Source: Methylobacterium bullatum
GTDB taxonomy: Bacteria > Pseudomonadota > Alphaproteobacteria > Rhizobiales > Beijerinckiaceae
Direction of reading: 5' to 3'
DNA length: 63,556 bases
Assembly: GCF_014845095.1 (NCBI RefSeq)
Contig: NZ_NKUG01000102.1
Location: forward strand, 1 to 63,556
Part shown: positions 16,132 to 25,461 of the stretch, one piece after another
Layout: the number at the start of each line of letters is the position of its first letter
Position numbering within the stretch: the stretch's first letter is position 1
Program-made: the position numbers and the translations under genes
The notes under the pieces: model-generated
What the model was told of the DNA's origin: nothing
Databases searched by the model: none
Seen by the model: only the letters and a program-made list of their open reading frames with translations

Positions 16132-17883
16132 ATGGCTGTTGAAGCATCCGGTGCCGCGAGTGAACTCGTCCAGGTCGTGGCGCTGCTCGCCGCCGGCGTC
16201 GTCGCGGTGCCTGTGTTCAAGCGGATCGGCCTCGGCTCCGTCCTCGGCTACCTCGTGGCGGGGCTCGCCATCGGCCCGTTCGGCCTCGGCCTGTTCTCGG
16301 ATGCCCAAGCCATCCTGCATGTGGCGGAACTCGGCGTGGTGATGTTCCTGTTCATCATCGGGCTGGAGATGGAGCCGTCGCGGCTCTGGGGCATGCGGCG
16401 CGAGATCTTCGGCCTCGGCCTCGCCCAGGTCGGCGTCTGCATCGCCGCGCTCATGCTCGTCGGCATCGCCATGGGGTTCTCGCCTGCCATCGCGTTCGTG
16501 GCCGGCACCGGCTTCGTCCTCACCTCCACCGCCATCGTCATGCAGCTTCTCGAAGAGCGCGGGTCGCTCTCGACGCCGAAGGGCCAGCGCATCGTGGCGA
16601 TCCTCCTGCTGGAGGACCTCGCCATCGTGCCGCTCCTCGCCATCGTCGCGCTGCTGGCCCCCGGCGGGCAGGCGACCGGCACGATGGACCGCGTCTATGG
16701 CATCGGCGTCGCCCTCGGGTCGGTGGCCGCCCTGGTGGCGGCCGGGCGCTGGCTGCTCAACCCGCTGTTCCGCCTGCTGGCCGCGGCCAAGGCCCGCGAG
16801 GTGATGACGGCGGCGGCCCTCCTCGTCGTGCTCGGCTCGGCCCTGGCCATGCAGCTCGGCGGGCTGTCCATGGCCATGGGCGCGTTCCTGGCGGGCGTCC
16901 TCCTCTCGGAATCGAGCTTCCGGCACCAGCTGGAGGCCGATATCGAGCCGTTCCGGGGCATCCTGCTCGGCCTGTTCTTCCTCGGCGTGGGCATGTCCCT
17001 CGACCTCACGGTCATCGCCGCGAACTGGGCGCTCATCCTCACGAGCGTCGCCGCCTACATGGTGGTGAAGAGCGTCGTCATCTACGCCGTCGCCCGCCTC
17101 CTGCGCGCTTCGCATCCCGAGGCGATGGAGCGTGCGGCCCTGATGGCTCAGGGCGGCGAGTTCGCCTTCGTGCTCTATGCCGCCGCCGCGAGCGCCGGCA
17201 TCATCGACGGCACCACCAACGCGATCCTGACGGCGACGATCATCCTCTCCATGGCCCTCACGCCGCTGATGGTGATCGCCTTCGACCGCTTCGGCCCCAA
17301 GGCCTCGGTCTCCACGGAGGGTGTCGAGGTGCCGGAGAACCTCGTGGGCAGCGCCCTCATCATCGGCTTCGGCCGTTTCGGGCAGGTGGTGAGCCAGCCG
17401 CTGATCTCGCGCGGCTGCTCGGTCTCGATCATCGACACCAACCCCGCCTATATCCGTGTCGCCGAACAATTCGGCTTCAAGGTCTATTACGGCGATGGCA
17501 CGCGTCTCGACATCCTGCACGCGGCCGGGGCCGCCACGGCACGGGCGATCCTGATCTGCATCGACGACCGCGAGGCCGCTCGGCGCATCGCCGAACTGGC
17601 GAAGGCCGAGTTCCCCCTCGTGCCCGTCCTCGCCCGCGCCCGCGACCGCGAGCACGCGATCGAGCTCATCCATGCCGGCGTCGCCTACCAGCTTCGCGAG
17701 ACGCTGGAATCCGCCCTGGCCTTCGGCGAGCAGGCGCTCCTGGCCATCGGTGACGAGCCGGATTCCGCCAGCGCAGTCATGGCCGAAGTCCGCCGCCGCG
17801 ATGCCGAGCGGCTCGATATGGAGACCGTGGGCGGGATCTATGCCGGGCGCGACCTGATTCGGGGGAATGCGGTGGAGGCCTGA
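16132..17883 (+). CDS. KefB/KefC-type monovalent cation:proton antiporter (CPA2) with RCK domain
   Basis: The 583-residue protein has an N-terminal Na+/H+-exchanger domain of about twelve hydrophobic segments (residues 10-385) with the CPA2 motifs FLFIIGLEMEPSRLW, GTGFVLTSTAIVMQLL and MGAFLAGVLLSESSFRHQLE. It is followed by a TrkA-N/RCK nucleotide-binding domain starting at IIGFGRFGQVV with D in IIDTNP. This is the layout of glutathione-regulated K+ efflux systems. No kefF/kefG ancillary gene is adjacent, and the Mnh operon converges on it. I start at MAVEASG, because an upstream in-frame start would add a non-conserved leader. It should export K+ in exchange for H+ during electrophile stress or pH shift. 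Confidence 0.88.
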   Translation: MAVEASGAASELVQVVALLAAGVVAVPVFKRIGLGSVLGYLVAGLAIGPFGLGLFSDAQAILHVAELGVVMFLFIIGLEMEPSRLWGMRREIFGLGLAQVGVCIAALMLVGIAMGFSPAIAFVAGTGFVLTSTAIVMQLLEERGSLSTPKGQRIVAILLLEDLAIVPLLAIVALLAPGGQATGTMDRVYGIGVALGSVAALVAAGRWLLNPLFRLLAAAKAREVMTAAALLVVLGSALAMQLGGLSMAMGAFLAGVLLSESSFRHQLEADIEPFRGILLGLFFLGVGMSLDLTVIAANWALILTSVAAYMVVKSVVIYAVARLLRASHPEAMERAALMAQGGEFAFVLYAAAASAGIIDGTTNAILTATIILSMALTPLMVIAFDRFGPKASVSTEGVEVPENLVGSALIIGFGRFGQVVSQPLISRGCSVSIIDTNPAYIRVAEQFGFKVYYGDGTRLDILHAAGAATARAILICIDDREAARRIAELAKAEFPLVPVLARARDREHAIELIHAGVAYQLRETLESALAFGEQALLAIGDEPDSASAVMAEVRRRDAERLDMETVGGIYAGRDLIRGNAVEA

Positions 17884-17894
17884 GGCGTGGGGTC

Positions 17895-18236
17895 TCACAC
17901 CTCCGGCGGAGCGTCGGGATTGCGCTCTTGGCGGTCGCGCTGCGCCGCCGCGCGGGCGAGGAGCAGCAACGTCACCGGGGTCGTCACGGTGAGGAACACG
18001 CCAATTAGCGCGTCGCGCAGGACGAGGCGGCCCTCGATCAGGGACAGGAGCAGCATCGAGCTCATGAGGATCAGCGCCATGCCCAGGGTCGCGCCCAGGG
18101 TGGGGGCATGGACGCGCTCGTAGAACGTCCGGAGGCGGATGAGGCCGAAGGCGCCGGTGAGCGAGAACCCCGCGCCGACGATCGCCAGCGCCACCACCAG
18201 CCACGCGGCCCATACGGGCAATTCGGCGCCGTTCAC
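17895..18236 (-). CDS. mnhG: Mnh/Pha antiporter subunit G
   Basis: The 113-residue protein has three hydrophobic segments and the MnhG/PhaG signature GAFGLIRLRTFYERVHAPTLGATLG. The start is GTG, overlapping the mnhF stop by 4 bp (GTGA), which signals translational coupling and fixes the start. It is the last gene of the antiporter operon and ends 12 bp from the convergent Kef-type gene. MnhG is required for assembly and cation/proton exchange of the multi-subunit complex in the inner membrane. Confidence 0.9.
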   Translation of the reverse strand: MNGAELPVWAAWLVVALAIVGAGFSLTGAFGLIRLRTFYERVHAPTLGATLGMALILMSSMLLLSLIEGRLVLRDALIGVFLTVTTPVTLLLLARAAAQRDRQERNPDAPPEV

Positions 18237-18517
18237 TGGATCACCTCGCCCTGCATCAGGAACTTCGCCAGCGCCACGGTGGCGGTGAAGCCGATCATGC
18301 CGAGGATCAGGGCGGCCTCGAAATAGAGGCCGCTGCCGGTGCGCATGCCGTGGACCACCACCGCCAGCATGCCGTTGAGATAGAGGGTGTCGAGACCGAG
18401 GATGCGATCCTGCGCGCGGGGGCCGCGCAGCATCCGCCATGCGGCGAGCGCCATGGCGAGAACCAGCATCCCCTGGGCAAAGCCGAGCCCCCAATCGAGA
18501 ACGGTGTTGGCGCTCAT
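18233..18517 (-). CDS. mnhF: Mnh/Pha antiporter subunit F
   Basis: The 94-residue, three-helix membrane protein carries the MnhF/PhaF signature RMLRGPRAQDRILGLDTLYLNGM, followed by GLYFEAALILGMIGFTATVALAKF. It overlaps mnhG by 4 bp and lies 10 bp after mnhE. It forms part of the same membrane complex, and the small subunits E, F and G are thought to sit together at one end of the Mrp assembly. Confidence 0.9.
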   Translation of the reverse strand: MSANTVLDWGLGFAQGMLVLAMALAAWRMLRGPRAQDRILGLDTLYLNGMLAVVVHGMRTGSGLYFEAALILGMIGFTATVALAKFLMQGEVIQ

Positions 18518-18527
18518 GGGAGGAACC

Positions 18528-19019
18528 TCATGGGGCGAAAATCTGCATCAGGGGGCGCTCGTAGCGGTCCTTCACCCGCCGCACCCATTCCTCGCCATCC
18601 GTGTAGTCGAGCACGTGGATGAGTAGGCAGCCCGTGTCGGAATCGTACTGGACCCAGAGGGTGCCGGGCGTGCCGGTGAGGATGATCGACAGGATCGCGA
18701 GACCGAACGGCGCGCGCATGTCGAGGGGGATCGTGACGAAGCCGGTCCGCCGCTCGCCCCCGCGAAGCCCGAGGATGATGCGGGCGACATCGATGTTCGA
18801 GCGCACCATGTCGTAGAGCACGATCACGGCGAGCCGCGCGAGGATGCCGGGCGCGCGCACCCGCACCGAGGGAGGCCGTAGCGCCAGCATGACGGCGGGA
18901 ACCATGAGGCCGACCAGCAGCGCCAGAAGGACGTTGCCCGGGGAGAGCGGCGCGTTCAGCAAGAGCCAGGTCGCGGCGAGGCAGGCCGACAGGATGGGGT
19001 AGGGCAGGAGGCGGCTCAC
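18528..19019 (-). CDS. mnhE: Mnh/Pha antiporter subunit E
   Basis: The 163-residue subunit has two or three N-terminal hydrophobic segments and a cytoplasmic C-terminal domain. Family signatures are WLLLNAPLSPGNVLLALLVG, VLYDMVRSNIDVARIIL, the loop around MRAPFGLAILSIILTGTPGT and the near-terminal IHVLDYTDGEEW. It begins with GTG overlapping the mnhD stop by 4 bp (GTGA). An upstream in-frame extension lies wholly inside mnhD and is not used. Confidence 0.9.
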   Translation of the reverse strand: MSRLLPYPILSACLAATWLLLNAPLSPGNVLLALLVGLMVPAVMLALRPPSVRVRAPGILARLAVIVLYDMVRSNIDVARIILGLRGGERRTGFVTIPLDMRAPFGLAILSIILTGTPGTLWVQYDSDTGCLLIHVLDYTDGEEWVRRVKDRYERPLMQIFAP

Positions 19020-20623
19020 GATCCACCGCCTTCCCGCGTCGGCCCGAGGACGGCGCGAACGTAATCCTGCGGCTGGGCCAGCCAGCGCACGGTGTCGTCG
19101 GCATAGGCGAGGGCCGGGCCGCCCCAGACGGCGAGGGCCACACAGGCGGCGAGCAGGCCGGCGAGAGCGGTGAATTCCGAGAGGCGCAGGACCGGCGGCG
19201 GGTCGTCGCTCGGAACCCAGAGGTTCTTGATCCCAAGCCGCACCATCGGCATCAGCGTGGCGAAGCTCGACAGGGTCAGCGCGGTGATGAGCCACCAGGC
19301 GGACGCGGTCATCGTGCCCGTGGTGAGCCCCGTGAAGATCGCGAGCTTGCCGACGAAACCGGAGAGCGGGGGAACCCCCGCCAACATCAGCGTGCAGACG
19401 AGGAAGCCGCTCCCGAGGAGCGCCACGGCCGCCGGGATCGCCCGGCCGATCTCGGTGGCGTCGGCATCGTCGAACGGGTCGCGGTACTCGTCGGCGAAGA
19501 CGGCCTGGGCGGCCTCCAGCGGGTCGCGGCCGCGCTGGAGGATCTCGGCCAGCAGGAACAGGGCGCCCGCCGCGAGGGTGGAGCCGAGGAGGTAGTACAG
19601 GGCGCCCGAGAGCGCCCCGTCGTTGCCGCTCCCTAAAGCCGCCAGCACCGTGCCCGACGAGATCATCACCGCATAGCCCGCCGCCCGCGTGAGGTCGCGC
19701 GCGGCCAGGATGCCGATGGCGCCATAGGCCATCGTCGCGAGCCCGGCGGCGAGAATCCAGGTCTGTCCGAACCCCTCCGACAGGCCGGCCCCGAACAGCA
19801 GCAGGCTCAGGCGCACCACCACGTAGATGCCGACCTTGCTCAGGATCGCGAGAATCGCGGCCGCCGGCGCGCTCGCCGCCGCGTAGGTGGTGGGCAGCCA
19901 GAATCCGAGCGGCCAGGCGCTGCACTTGATGAGGAAGGCGATGCCGAGGATCGCGCAGCCGATTTCGAACAGGGCGAGTTCCCCCGCCTCCGGCGCGGCG
20001 AGCCGCCGGGCGAGGTCGGCCATGTTGAGGGTCCCCATCGTGCCGTAGATGAGGCTGACGCCGACGAGAAAGAACAGCGAGGCGACGAGATTGACCGCGA
20101 TGTAGCCGAGGCCGGCCCGTATCCGCGTCTCGCCCGATCCGTGCAGGACGAGACCGTAGGAGGCGGCCAGCATCACCTCGAAGAATACGAACAGGTTGAA
20201 CAGGTCTCCGGTGAGGAAGGCGCCGTTGACGCCCATCAGGAGCAGGAGGAACAGGCCGTGGAAGCGCGGCCCCGCCCGGCCCCAGCGGGCGAAGGAGAAG
20301 ACCAGGGCGCACAGGCCCAGCACGCTGCCGAGCGCCAGCATGAGGGCCGACAGCCGGTCTGCCACCAGCACGATCCCGTAGGGCGCGGCCCAGTTGCCGA
20401 GGCGGTAGATCTGCGCGGCCTCGCTCGCGCGCCAGACGAGGATGAGGGATATGCCGAGGAGGGCCAGCACCGTGGCGAGGCTGAGCGCCCCTTTCAGCCG
20501 ACTCCGGCGCTCGTCCATGAGGAACATCGCCCCGGCCACCGCGATCGGCAGAACGATGGGCAGGACGACGAGATGGTCGGTCCAGTCGCTGACCAGGGGG
20601 GCATTCAGAACCGTGGCGTTCAT
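19016..20623 (-). CDS. mnhD: Mnh/Pha antiporter subunit D (NuoN/NuoM-like)
   Basis: The 535-residue proton-translocating-type subunit is related to complex I NuoL/M/N. It has about fourteen hydrophobic segments, the Glu-bearing helix (FNLFVFFEVMLAASYGLVLHG) and the Lys-bearing helix near FLIKCSAWPLGFWLPTTYAAA. The ATG overlaps the mnhC stop by 4 bp. In Mrp complexes MnhA and MnhD carry the proton-conducting half-channels. Confidence 0.92.
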   Translation of the reverse strand: MNATVLNAPLVSDWTDHLVVLPIVLPIAVAGAMFLMDERRSRLKGALSLATVLALLGISLILVWRASEAAQIYRLGNWAAPYGIVLVADRLSALMLALGSVLGLCALVFSFARWGRAGPRFHGLFLLLLMGVNGAFLTGDLFNLFVFFEVMLAASYGLVLHGSGETRIRAGLGYIAVNLVASLFFLVGVSLIYGTMGTLNMADLARRLAAPEAGELALFEIGCAILGIAFLIKCSAWPLGFWLPTTYAAASAPAAAILAILSKVGIYVVVRLSLLLFGAGLSEGFGQTWILAAGLATMAYGAIGILAARDLTRAAGYAVMISSGTVLAALGSGNDGALSGALYYLLGSTLAAGALFLLAEILQRGRDPLEAAQAVFADEYRDPFDDADATEIGRAIPAAVALLGSGFLVCTLMLAGVPPLSGFVGKLAIFTGLTTGTMTASAWWLITALTLSSFATLMPMVRLGIKNLWVPSDDPPPVLRLSEFTALAGLLAACVALAVWGGPALAYADDTVRWLAQPQDYVRAVLGPTREGGGS

Positions 20624-20988
20624 GGATGCGGGTTCTCTGGATTCGGCTCCGCCAGGTGCGGCTCGCGGCCGTCCACATGGTCGCTGCCGGTGATGCCGCG
20701 GGCGGCGAGCAGCACGACGAGGAAGAGCGCGGTGAGCGCGAAGCCGATCACCAGGGCGGTGAGGACCAGGGCCTGCGGCACCGGATCGTCCACGGAGACG
20801 ATGTCGGCCCCGGCCCCGAGCACCGGCGGCGCGCCCACCGTCAGCCGGCCCATGGCGAAGATGAACAGGTTGACGGCGTAGCTCAGCAGCGAGATGCCGA
20901 GCACGACCTGGAAGGTGCGGGGACGCAGCATCAGCCAGATGCCCGAGGCGGCGAAGACGCCGATCCCCAGGGACAGCACGATCTCCAT
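20620..20988 (-). CDS. mnhC: Mnh/Pha antiporter subunit C (NuoK-like)
   Basis: The 122-residue, three-helix protein is homologous to NuoK. Signatures are GIWLMLRPRTFQVVLGISLLSYAVNLFIF and the PVPQALVLTALVIGFALTAL segment. Its ATG overlaps the stop codon of the upstream mnhA/B gene by one base (TGATG), and its stop overlaps mnhD. This tight packing means subunit ratios are probably set by coupled translation. The C-terminus is a short polar, Pro-rich tail. Confidence 0.92.
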   Translation of the reverse strand: MEIVLSLGIGVFAASGIWLMLRPRTFQVVLGISLLSYAVNLFIFAMGRLTVGAPPVLGAGADIVSVDDPVPQALVLTALVIGFALTALFLVVLLAARGITGSDHVDGREPHLAEPNPENPHP

Positions 20989-23918
20989 CAGGCGGGCTCC
21001 TTCTCGACGGCCCGCTCCGCCGCCGCCTCGACGGGGCGGGTGCGCCGCAGGGATTGGTGCGCCAGGGCGACGAGCATCAGCGCGCTCGCGCCCACCACCA
21101 GCACCATGATCCCGAGATCGAACAGCAGCGCGCTCGCCACCGGGACCTTGCCCAGGAGCGGCGGCTTCCAATAGGCGAAATAGGCGGTCAGGAACGGACG
21201 CCCGAACAGCCAGGAGCCGGCGCCGACCGAGACGGAGACCAGCAGGCCGATGCCGATCCACGAGATCGGCTGGATCCGCAGCCGCTCTTCGACCCACTGC
21301 GCGCCCTGGGCCATGTATTGCAGCATGAAGGCGATGGTGAGCGCGATGCCCGCTGCGAAGCCGCCGCCCGGCAGGTCGTGGCCGCGCAGGAACAGGTGCA
21401 GGGCGAGGAGGACGATGAAAGGGAACAGCCACGTCATCACCACGCGGGGGACGAGGAGAGCATCGGCGGTGGTGTCGCCGAGCTCGCGACCCTCGCGGGC
21501 ATCGTCATAGGCGTCGTGGTTCACCTGCTGCTTGGGAGGACCGAGACTGTCCGAAGCGGGGCGAAAGCGGCGAAGGAGCGCGAACACCGTCAGGCCGACG
21601 ATGCCCAGCACGCAGATTTCGCCGAGCGTGTCGAAGGCCCGGAAATCCACCAGCAGCACGTTGACGACGTTGCGCCCGCCCGCCTGCGGGTAGGCCTCCT
21701 CGATGAACCAGCGGGCGATCCCGTCGACGGCGGGCCGGGTCATCACCGCGTAGGCCAGCCCGGCGAGCCCGATGCCGGCAAAGGCGGCGATGCCGAGATC
21801 GATGAGCCGGCGCCGGCGGGACCGCGTTCTCTCCCAAGCCGGCGTCGGAATCGCTGCGTTGCGCTTGGGCAGCCAGCGCAGGCCCAGAAGCAGCAGCACG
21901 GTGGTGACGATCTCCACCAGGATCTGCGTCACCGCGAGATCCGGGGCGGAGAGCCAGAGGAAGGTGAGGCTGCTCACGAGCCCCGCCCCGCCGACGAAGA
22001 TGGCGGCGGACAGCCGGTGGTACTTCGCCCGCTCCGCCGCGCCGATGGCGCAGGCCGCGCCCACGAGCCACATCAGCGCGAAGGCCGGATCGAACTCCGT
22101 GGTCTTGCCCGGCGCGAACAGGTCGAGGCCCCGTGCCGCTCCCGTCACTACGGCGGCCAGGAGCACGGTGAGGAAAAGAATGCGCAACTGCGCCTGGAGG
22201 CGCTCGGCGCCGAGCCCGGCTTCCAGGCGGCGCGCGCCGTTCACGAGGCCGGTCATGGTCCGCTCGAACAGCCAGCCGCCGTCGATCCGGTCCATCAGCC
22301 AGGGTCCGCCGCGGGGGTTGGTGTTGATCCGCCGCCCGAACGCAACATAGAGCGCGATGCCGCCCAGCAGCGCCACCATGCTGAGCGCCAGCGGCGCGTT
22401 GAAGCCGTGCCAGATGGCGAGGTCGTAATCGGGGGTCCGCTCACCCAGGACCGCCCGGACCGCGCCTGCAAGGAGGGGGCCGATCGTCAGGTTCGGCACG
22501 AGGCCGATGGCGACGCAGACGAGGACGAGGAGCTCGATCGGGATGCGCATCCAGCGGACCGGCTCGTGGGGCGCGTGCGGCAGGTCGTGCGGGGCGGGTC
22601 CGAAGAAGGCCTGCCGGATGAAGCGCACGGAATAGAGCATGGTGAAGGCGCTCGCCAACGTCGCCAGTACCGGCAAAGCGAGGTTGAGCAGGTGGCCGTC
22701 CGCGTTGTCGACCGCCTCCGCCAGGAACATCTCCTTCGACAGGAAGCCGTTGAGGAGCGGCACGCCCGCCATCGCGGCGGCGGCGACCATCGCCAGGGTG
22801 GCGGTATAGGGCATGGCCTGCCACAGGCCGCTGAGGCGGCGCATGTCGCGCGTCCCGGTCTCGTGGTCGATGATGCCCACCGCCATGAACAGCGAGGCCT
22901 TGAACGTCGCGTGATTCACCGTGTGGAAGATCGCCGCCACGACGGCCAGCGGTGAATCGAGGCCGAGGAGCAGGGTGATCAGCCCGAGATGGCTGATGGT
23001 GGAATAGGCGAGCAGACCCTTGAGGTCGTGCTGGAAGATCGCGCTCCACGCGCCCACCAGCATCGTGATCATGCCGGCGGTGCCGACGATCCAGTACCAG
23101 GCCTCGGTGTCGGCCAGCACCGGCCAGAACCGGATCATCAGGAAGATGCCGGCCTTCACCATGGTGGCCGAATGCAGGTAAGCGCTGATCGGCGTCGGTG
23201 CCGCCATGGCGCGCGGCAGCCAGATGTGGAACGGGAACTGCGCCGACTTCGTCAGCGCGCCGGCCAGCACCAGGACCAGGGCCGGCAGGTAGAGCGGATT
23301 GTTGCGGATCGCGTCGCCCGAGGCGAGCACCGCCGAGAGGTCGTAGCTGCCGACGATCTGCCCGATGAGCACCAGACCGACGAACAGGCAGAGGCCGCCC
23401 GCCGCCGTGATGGTCAGCGCCATCCGCGCGCCGTCCCGTGCGGAGGCGTTGTCGGACCAATAGCCGATGAGCAGGAACGAGACGATGCTCGTCAATTCCC
23501 AGAAGACGAAGAGCTGGATCAGGTTGCCCGAGAGCACGATGCCCAGCATCGCGCCGACGAAGGCGAGGAAATACGAGAACAGACGCGGCACCGGGTCCGC
23601 TTCCGCCATGTAGTAGCGCGCATAAAGCACCACGAGCGCGCCGATTCCGAGCACCAGGACGGCGAACAGCCAGGACAGCCCGTCGAGCCGCAGCACGAAC
23701 CGGACGCCCAGCGTCGGCAGCCAGTCCACCGCCCAGATGACGGGGGCCGGGCCGGCGACGGCGGGGTAGAGCAGCCCGATGCAGGCGAGGCAGGTCACCA
23801 TCACGACACCCGCAACGATCGCGGCGGCGTTGCGTGCGTGGCCCGGCAGGCAGATCGCTACGACACTGCCGAGGAAGGGCAGGATGGCGGCGGTGGCGAG
23901 GAGCAGGTGAGGCGGCAT
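20988..23918 (-). CDS. mnhA: Fused Mnh/Pha antiporter subunit A-B
   Basis: This 976-residue protein joins three parts. First comes a NuoL-like MnhA domain (about 1-600) with IQLFVFWELTSIVSFLLIGYW and the Lys helix around TKSAQFPFHIWLPRAMAAPTP, STISHLG and NHATFKASLFM. Second is an MbhD/DUF4040-like stretch (about 640-790). Third is a C-terminal MnhB domain (about 830-960: ALHLFLRGHDLPGGGFAAGI). Such AB fusions are the PhaAB arrangement of Hyphomicrobiales. No separate mnhB exists in the operon, which supports the fusion as the functional form. I start at MPPHLLLATA. It is the first gene of the operon, with 197 bp of noncoding DNA before the neighbouring glycosylase gene. Confidence 0.92.
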   Translation of the reverse strand: MPPHLLLATAAILPFLGSVVAICLPGHARNAAAIVAGVVMVTCLACIGLLYPAVAGPAPVIWAVDWLPTLGVRFVLRLDGLSWLFAVLVLGIGALVVLYARYYMAEADPVPRLFSYFLAFVGAMLGIVLSGNLIQLFVFWELTSIVSFLLIGYWSDNASARDGARMALTITAAGGLCLFVGLVLIGQIVGSYDLSAVLASGDAIRNNPLYLPALVLVLAGALTKSAQFPFHIWLPRAMAAPTPISAYLHSATMVKAGIFLMIRFWPVLADTEAWYWIVGTAGMITMLVGAWSAIFQHDLKGLLAYSTISHLGLITLLLGLDSPLAVVAAIFHTVNHATFKASLFMAVGIIDHETGTRDMRRLSGLWQAMPYTATLAMVAAAAMAGVPLLNGFLSKEMFLAEAVDNADGHLLNLALPVLATLASAFTMLYSVRFIRQAFFGPAPHDLPHAPHEPVRWMRIPIELLVLVCVAIGLVPNLTIGPLLAGAVRAVLGERTPDYDLAIWHGFNAPLALSMVALLGGIALYVAFGRRINTNPRGGPWLMDRIDGGWLFERTMTGLVNGARRLEAGLGAERLQAQLRILFLTVLLAAVVTGAARGLDLFAPGKTTEFDPAFALMWLVGAACAIGAAERAKYHRLSAAIFVGGAGLVSSLTFLWLSAPDLAVTQILVEIVTTVLLLLGLRWLPKRNAAIPTPAWERTRSRRRRLIDLGIAAFAGIGLAGLAYAVMTRPAVDGIARWFIEEAYPQAGGRNVVNVLLVDFRAFDTLGEICVLGIVGLTVFALLRRFRPASDSLGPPKQQVNHDAYDDAREGRELGDTTADALLVPRVVMTWLFPFIVLLALHLFLRGHDLPGGGFAAGIALTIAFMLQYMAQGAQWVEERLRIQPISWIGIGLLVSVSVGAGSWLFGRPFLTAYFAYWKPPLLGKVPVASALLFDLGIMVLVVGASALMLVALAHQSLRRTRPVEAAAERAVEKEPA

Positions 23919-24115
23919 CGGCTCGGGCAAGACCCTCGTTGGGCGGGACCGCCATCCATGGGGTGTGGAGGGGATCCCGGCGAAGCGAAGAGCGGAGCGC
24001 TCGCGCGGATAAGCTGCGGTATAGGCTGCAACATCAGACGTGGCGAGGGCGGAGAGCCGCGAGATTCCGGGAATTACCGCGACATCGAAGGCACTTCCGC
24101 CCTGTTCCCGCCGGC

Positions 24116-24697
24116 CTATTCCCGTCGGCGCGACACCGGCTTGCTGAGATAGGCCGATCCCGCGAGGAGGAAGCGCCAGGGGGTATCCGCCCCACGCGTG
24201 ATGCCGATGCGGCGGTCGGCCACGATGTCCGGCGTTGCGCTCCGTCGCTCCAGTTGGAAGGGCGGCCGGTCGAGGGGGAGGCCGTCGTGCAGGCTCGACA
24301 CCGCCAGGGCCTGACACAGGCGGCCCGGCCCCGCGCAGAGGAGGCGGAGCGCGTCGAGCCCGCGCCGCTCGCGCATGGTCTCGATCCCCTGGCCCGGCTC
24401 GAGCGCGCGGATCAGTACCGCGCTCCCCGGTTCGCAGACGAGGTTGAGGCACCAATGCATGCCGTAGGAGCGGTAGACATAGGCATGGCCCGGCGGCCCG
24501 AACATGCTCGCATTGCGCCGGGTCGGGCCGTTGAAACTATGGGAGGCGGGGTCGCTCCGGTCATAGGCCTCGGTCTCGACCACGAGCCCGCCGATCCCGG
24601 AGACGAGGAGGCGGCATCCGATCAGGTCTGAGGCGACCGCCGCCGCCGGCCGCGCATAGAAATCCGCCCCGAGGCTCACGGCTTGCCCAAGGCTCAC
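24116..24697 (-). CDS. DNA-3-methyladenine glycosylase (AAG/MPG family)
   Basis: The 193-residue base-excision-repair enzyme matches the mammalian-type alkyladenine glycosylase fold: DLIGCRLLV, VVETEAYDRSDPASHSFNG with the catalytic-loop Glu, FGPPGHAYVYRSYGMHWCLNLV, then ALEP and the GPGRLCQAL motif. It removes alkylated purines from DNA. I choose the GTG that overlaps the rnhA stop by 4 bp (GTGA). A second GTG 18 bp downstream, inside a short duplicated GGCTCACGGCTTG segment, is an equally good alternative. It is probably co-transcribed with rnhA. Confidence 0.88.
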   Translation of the reverse strand: MSLGQAVSLGADFYARPAAAVASDLIGCRLLVSGIGGLVVETEAYDRSDPASHSFNGPTRRNASMFGPPGHAYVYRSYGMHWCLNLVCEPGSAVLIRALEPGQGIETMRERRGLDALRLLCAGPGRLCQALAVSSLHDGLPLDRPPFQLERRSATPDIVADRRIGITRGADTPWRFLLAGSAYLSKPVSRRRE

Positions 24698-25410
24698 GGC
24701 TTGGCGGAACCGCCATCCAGCACGCGGGCGATGCCGTCTGGCCCGAGCTTCAGCGCCACGCGGATCGCCCGTTCGACGAAGGCCTGGGGCGTGAGGCCGG
24801 CGAGCTTGGCCCCCCGCGACACGTCGAGGCCGAGGCCGAGATCGATCGCCACCTGCGTCGTGCGGGGGGCAGGAGCCGGTGCTTCCGCCGCCACGCCCGG
24901 AGGAGGCACCACCGCCGGGACGGCGGGGGACGGAACCGGCTCGCTCGCCGGAGCCAGTCCGAGGGCCTGCCGCCGGCCCTGTGCCGCCAGCCGGTCGGCG
25001 CGCTCGTTGCCGACATTGCCGGTATGGCCCCGCACCCAGGTCCATTTCACGTCGCGGGCGGCGTTGAGGGCGTCGAGTTCCTGCATCAGTTCGACGTTCT
25101 TCACCGGCCCGGTGCTGGTGCGCCAGCCCTTCGCCTTCCAGCCGCGCATCCATTCGGTGACCGACTTGATGACGTACTGGCTGTCGCAGCGCATCTCGAT
25201 CGCCGAGCCGGGGGGGAAATGCGACAGGGCCTTGATCGCCGCCGTCAGTTCCATGCGGTTGTTGGTGGTGGCACGATCACCGCCGCAGAGTTCGACCTTG
25301 CCCTCCGGGCCCTCGATCACCACGCCCCAGCCGCCGGGGCCGGGATTGGGATCGCAGCCGCCATCGGCATAGGCGACGGCGCGGGCGAGGGCGGGCTTCG
25401 TGGTCGTCAT
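24694..25410 (-). CDS. rnhA: Ribonuclease HI with C-terminal extension
   Basis: Residues 8-150 form a complete RNase HI domain with the catalytic acids in YADGGCDPNPGPGGWG, NRMELTAAI and RCDSQYV, and in WVRGHTGNVGNERAD. It cleaves the RNA strand of RNA:DNA hybrids. Unlike the usual protein of about 155 residues, this one has 238. A Pro/Ala-rich linker (about 155-190) leads to a conserved-looking helical tail (VAIDLGLGLDVSRGAKLAGL, then TPQAFVERAIRVALKLG). The tail resembles a small helix-turn-helix or ribbon-helix-helix fold and may add nucleic-acid contact. It is coupled to the DNA glycosylase gene. Confidence 0.92.
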   Translation of the reverse strand: MTTTKPALARAVAYADGGCDPNPGPGGWGVVIEGPEGKVELCGGDRATTNNRMELTAAIKALSHFPPGSAIEMRCDSQYVIKSVTEWMRGWKAKGWRTSTGPVKNVELMQELDALNAARDVKWTWVRGHTGNVGNERADRLAAQGRRQALGLAPASEPVPSPAVPAVVPPPGVAAEAPAPAPRTTQVAIDLGLGLDVSRGAKLAGLTPQAFVERAIRVALKLGPDGIARVLDGGSAKP

Positions 25411-25461
25411 GGCGCTGGTCTCGTGTCCGGGGCAGCGGGGCCCCTAGCACGAGGCGCAGGG

